Assembly (NCBI RefSeq): GCF_040054535.1
Contig: NC_090797.1
Coordinates: 2,415,501-2,479,500 of the forward strand
DNA from: Antennarius striatus
Taxonomy: Eukaryota > Chordata > Actinopteri > Lophiiformes > Antennariidae
DNA: 64,000 nucleotides
Direction of reading: 5' to 3'
Each line of letters starts with the position of its first letter. Position 1 is the stretch's first letter. A model generated the notes under the pieces. It had not been told where the DNA came from and ran no database searches. It saw only the letters and a program-made list of their open reading frames with translations. Below, piece by piece: positions 63,908-64,000 of the stretch. The translations under genes were made by a program, and so were the position numbers.

Positions 63908-64000
63908 CGAATATATTCCCCTTGACCCGTCAGTGGTTTTTAGTTTCATGTCATTCATCCTCTCAAAAAAAGTACATCCTGTTTTTCTCTATTCGGTGTT

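Overview
This is vertebrate nuclear DNA, almost certainly from a compact-genome ray-finned fish (probably a percomorph teleost). The evidence is a gene set in the order smim30 - gpr85 - tmem168, short GT-AG introns of 83 to 2411 bp, very abundant CA/GT microsatellites, and fragments resembling teleost non-LTR retrotransposon tails. The same genes lie together on human 7q31.1. Nothing bacterial, phage-like or CRISPR-like is present.

Layout. 1-13200 is intergenic: a purine-rich degenerate repeat, facing (GT)24 and (CA)33 arrays, a possible retrotransposon tail, and a large alternating purine/pyrimidine block. 13210-13850 is smim30, a 62-residue ER-type microprotein in one exon with a CRE-like promoter element and a poly(A) signal. 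14900-16585 is the 5' region of gpr85: a candidate NRF1 site, a candidate non-coding first exon, and an intron loaded with microsatellites, G-runs and a perfect 16-bp hairpin. 16586-19925 is the gpr85 coding exon (371-residue orphan receptor SREB2) with a 49-codon uORF and a long 3' UTR. 19926-47500 is a gene-poor interval of about 27 kb holding dispersed repeats, microsatellites, hairpins and possible conserved non-coding elements. 47500-55100 is tmem168, reconstructed in five coding exons encoding 693 residues. 55100-64000 is intergenic.

All three genes are on the plus strand and all three products are membrane proteins. They form a conserved neighbourhood rather than an operon, and no functional link is visible in the sequence. 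In human, BMT2 (SAMTOR) lies between GPR85 and TMEM168; I do not see it here.

The most interesting observation is in tmem168. Its C-terminal domain, encoded by exons 4-5, has a caspase/metacaspase-like pattern: a hydrophobic strand ending Y-S-G-H (499), then about 40 residues later a strand ending L-D-T-E-N-S, where active metacaspases carry D-x-C-x-S-G. The catalytic histidine is kept and the cysteine is replaced by glutamate (542), so this looks like a membrane-anchored pseudo-caspase.
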